A stretch of 64,000 nt of DNA from Bacteroidales bacterium. Lineage in GTDB: Bacteria; Bacteroidota; Bacteroidia; Bacteroidales; Rikenellaceae. The notes beneath the pieces are model-generated. The model was not told the DNA's origin, ran no database searches, and was given only the letters and a program-made list of their open reading frames with translations. The stretch spans positions 124,001-188,000 of the forward strand of contig CAJSYJ010000003.1 of NCBI GenBank assembly GCA_910574205.1, read 5' to 3'. Made by a program: the position numbers and the translations under genes. Positions 62,103 to 64,000 of the stretch are shown here, one piece after another (position 1 is the first letter of the stretch; every line of letters begins with the position of its first letter).

Positions 62103-63473
62103 ATGGCACTCACAAGATGCAGCAAATGCGGAAACCTCGTATCGGACAAAGCCTCGGCATGCCCGATATGCGGCCATGAAGTATCGGCGGCGGCCGCAAC
62201 GACGGCGCCGGCCTCTACACCCAAGACGCTGAACGACATTCTGGCCGAGCGCGGAGCCGTGCCCGAGACCCTCAACGACAGACTCCAACGCGAAGCCGCG
62301 GCGAGCACAGCCCCTGCGGCCGAAGCCGACGCCACAGCCGCACCCCGCCGCACTCACGAGCCGACAGCCGAGCGGCATGCTCCGGCGCAGCAGGTTCCGG
62401 CTCAGCAGACCGCGACATCCTCAACTGCGGCAGCCTCCGCATCCCCGCGGACGGCATCGCGCGCAGCGGAGCCTATCTTACCCGACCCACGTGCTGCCGA
62501 CAGCCGATATGCACAGGATGCCGGCACGCCCGCAGAGGAGCCGTGGCGCCGCGACGACGATGACGACGAGAGCTACGACGACGAGCGCCGCCGCCGTGCG
62601 GCTACGGGCTACCGCATAGCGCTTATCATACTCGTACTTATCATAATCCCGCTGGCATTCTTCTTCGCCAAGTATGTCAGCAAGGTGCGCGACGTCGAGC
62701 GCAATGCCGAGCTGGTAGCCTCGGCCAAGCAGATGCTCGAAGAGGAGAACTCGCAGTTGGAGGCCGATGCCAAAGACCTCGTGGCCGAGTTCGAGAACAT
62801 GAAGATACAGAACGACACTATGCTCGTCAAGTACCAGCAGGCTACGGCGATGCTCGAACAGTTGCAGAAGGAAAAGACCTACAACTACAACCAGATCAAC
62901 AAGTACAAGCGCGAGCTGGCTACATTGAAGGATGTCATGAAGGGTTATCTGCGGCAGATCGACTCGTTGAACAGCATCAACCGCCACCTGCAACAGGAGA
63001 ACATATCGTTCAAGAAGGATATCGCCACGGCGCAGCTGCGTGCCGACGTAGCCGAGGAGAAGGCCGAGGAGCTGAACACCAAGGTGCGCATCGGTTCGGT
63101 CATCCGTGCGCGCAGCATAGCCCTCGCATCGCTGGGCGCCAAGAGCAACCCCGTCTCGCGAATCAAGAATGCCAAACGCCTCAGAGTCGATTTCGAGCTC
63201 ACGGCCAACGAGCTGGCCGAACCGGGACAAAAGACCGTCTACGTGCGCATACTCTCGCCCGAGGGCTATCTGTTGTCGGGCGACAACGTGATAACGTTCT
63301 CGTTCGAGGGCGAGGCGCTCATAGCATCCGCCGAGCGTACCGTCGACTACGAGAACAACGACGTGCCGGTCAGCATCTTCTACACCGGCAACGGCTTCAC
63401 GCAGGGCACCTACACCGTCCAGCTCTATACCGAAGGGCGCCTTATCGGCGAGAACGAAATATATATGAGATAA
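62103..63473 (+). CDS. Zinc-ribbon, single-TM, coiled-coil protein
   Basis: The 456-residue protein starts with a zinc ribbon (CSKCGN, then CPICGH). About 110 residues rich in Ala, Thr, Pro and Gln follow, then a very acidic patch (RRDDDDDESYDDE), a transmembrane segment near residues 173-190 and a coiled coil of about 140 residues. The C-terminal domain is beta-rich (KTVYVRILSPEGYLLSGDN, FTQGTYTVQLYTEGRLIGEN). By the positive-inside rule the zinc ribbon should be cytoplasmic and the coiled coil plus beta domain periplasmic. It is a Bacteroidetes-type protein of unknown role; envelope organisation or signalling is possible. Confidence 0.8.
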   Translation: MALTRCSKCGNLVSDKASACPICGHEVSAAAATTAPASTPKTLNDILAERGAVPETLNDRLQREAAASTAPAAEADATAAPRRTHEPTAERHAPAQQVPAQQTATSSTAAASASPRTASRAAEPILPDPRAADSRYAQDAGTPAEEPWRRDDDDDESYDDERRRRAATGYRIALIILVLIIIPLAFFFAKYVSKVRDVERNAELVASAKQMLEEENSQLEADAKDLVAEFENMKIQNDTMLVKYQQATAMLEQLQKEKTYNYNQINKYKRELATLKDVMKGYLRQIDSLNSINRHLQQENISFKKDIATAQLRADVAEEKAEELNTKVRIGSVIRARSIALASLGAKSNPVSRIKNAKRLRVDFELTANELAEPGQKTVYVRILSPEGYLLSGDNVITFSFEGEALIASAERTVDYENNDVPVSIFYTGNGFTQGTYTVQLYTEGRLIGENEIYMR

Positions 63474-64000
63474 CGGCGCGGCATGGGATGCGAATTATCG
63501 TGAAGATATTCGCATCCCTGCTGCAATAACCGCAGCCGACGGCACTTGCGACATATCCGCTCGCCGGCAGCATGTATCAGCGCAGCAGCAGACAACACTC
63601 GCGCGATACGCCGATAAATGCCGTAGCCTGATATTCGGCACTACCGGATACGACCGCAACACCCCGGCGGCTTAGCAGCATATACCGGTGCGACAGCAGG
63701 CAGCGATCCTATATTCCGGCAACTCCGCCGCACGATAGATCAACCGGGTACACCCGCAATATGCCACTGACAGCCCAGCCTGCACGGCAGCCACAGCAGC
63801 AGTGCGAGCACAGCCCCGACAAACGACATCCCCTGCATGAAATGTCATGCAGGGGATGAATCTTTTAGGGTACAGATGATCCAACACTCTCGGCCGACGC
63901 CAGTTGAGCCCCCGACCGATACGGCCGCAACTCAGAAACTGCCGGTTATCATCTGCACTGTTACAACGCTATCAATCTGTATTTCTTACGGATTTCTGCA
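63474..64000. other. Gene-free end of window
   Basis: No supported gene to the window edge. Besides the hairpin at 63827 it holds only short frames with no domain. A gene could begin or end beyond the edge. Confidence 0.45.
63827..63867 (+). terminator. Strong hairpin, possible terminator
   Basis: CATCCCCTGCATGA/TCATGCAGGGGATG is a perfect 14-bp stem with a 4-nt loop, followed on the plus strand by AATCTTTTA. It is 350 bp from the nearest upstream gene, so it may serve a gene outside the window. Confidence 0.6.

Overview
The window is chromosomal DNA of a gut-type member of the order Bacteroidales, most likely Alistipes/Rikenellaceae (inference). The reasons are a SusC/SusD pair, many lipoproteins with short Bacteroidetes-type lipoboxes, fimbrillin-like and DUF4493/PCMD-like surface proteins, GC-rich genes, AT-rich spacers, and repeated use of the Bacteroidetes promoter form TTTG-N19..22-TAnnTTTG without Shine-Dalgarno sequences. 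No rRNA, tRNA, CRISPR array, transposase or phage gene was recognised.

Layout. 0-1.6 kb: wecC (cut by the window edge) and a wecA-like phosphosugar transferase, an envelope polysaccharide module on the minus strand. 1.6-4.2 kb: no gene, decayed repeats. 4.25-6.7 kb: a small secreted protein and a membrane TPR regulator. 6.7-8.9 kb: no gene, dominated by a purine-rich minisatellite of about 860 bp beside the rpsA terminator. 8.95-12.1 kb: rpsA and a divergent pair of paralogous small lipoproteins. 12.3-14.7 kb: a C10 (streptopain-like) cysteine protease followed by an unknown lipoprotein. 14.9-15.4 kb: an array of covarying hairpin repeats ending in a MITE-like element at the nifJ stop codon. 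15.4-18.9 kb: nifJ. 19.6 kb: a small XRE regulator.

19.9-35.5 kb is a complete nucleoside/ribose utilisation locus. A LacI regulator is divergent from one long minus-strand operon: ribokinase, a sugar transporter fused to a nucleoside hydrolase, SusC, SusD, a fimbrillin-like surface lipoprotein, a calcineurin-like phosphoesterase and a propeller-like lipoprotein. The gene set suggests that nucleotides or nucleosides are captured and dephosphorylated at the surface, imported, hydrolysed and phosphorylated. 35.7-42.1 kb is a three-gene glycan operon (GH2, sialate O-acetylesterase-like, GH3). 42.3-45.2 kb holds korB and korA, a second ferredoxin-linked 2-oxoacid oxidoreductase beside nifJ. 45.5-47.6 kb is a modular fibronectin-like lipoprotein.

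47.9-57.6 kb is a tight seven-gene operon: a fimbrillin-like lipoprotein, two DUF4493-like lipoproteins, two PCMD-type lipoproteins, and two beta-barrel proteins lying between the PCMD genes. It is the best candidate here for an undescribed surface system. 57.8-59.4 kb is tryptophanase with a long leader holding a 24-codon ORF and a hairpin. 59.4-62.0 kb is recG behind three tandem promoter-like copies. 62.1-63.5 kb is a zinc-ribbon/coiled-coil membrane protein.

Several spacers share a style: degenerate tandem duplications that often include promoter or terminator sequence. The genome appears to grow its intergenic DNA by local duplication.
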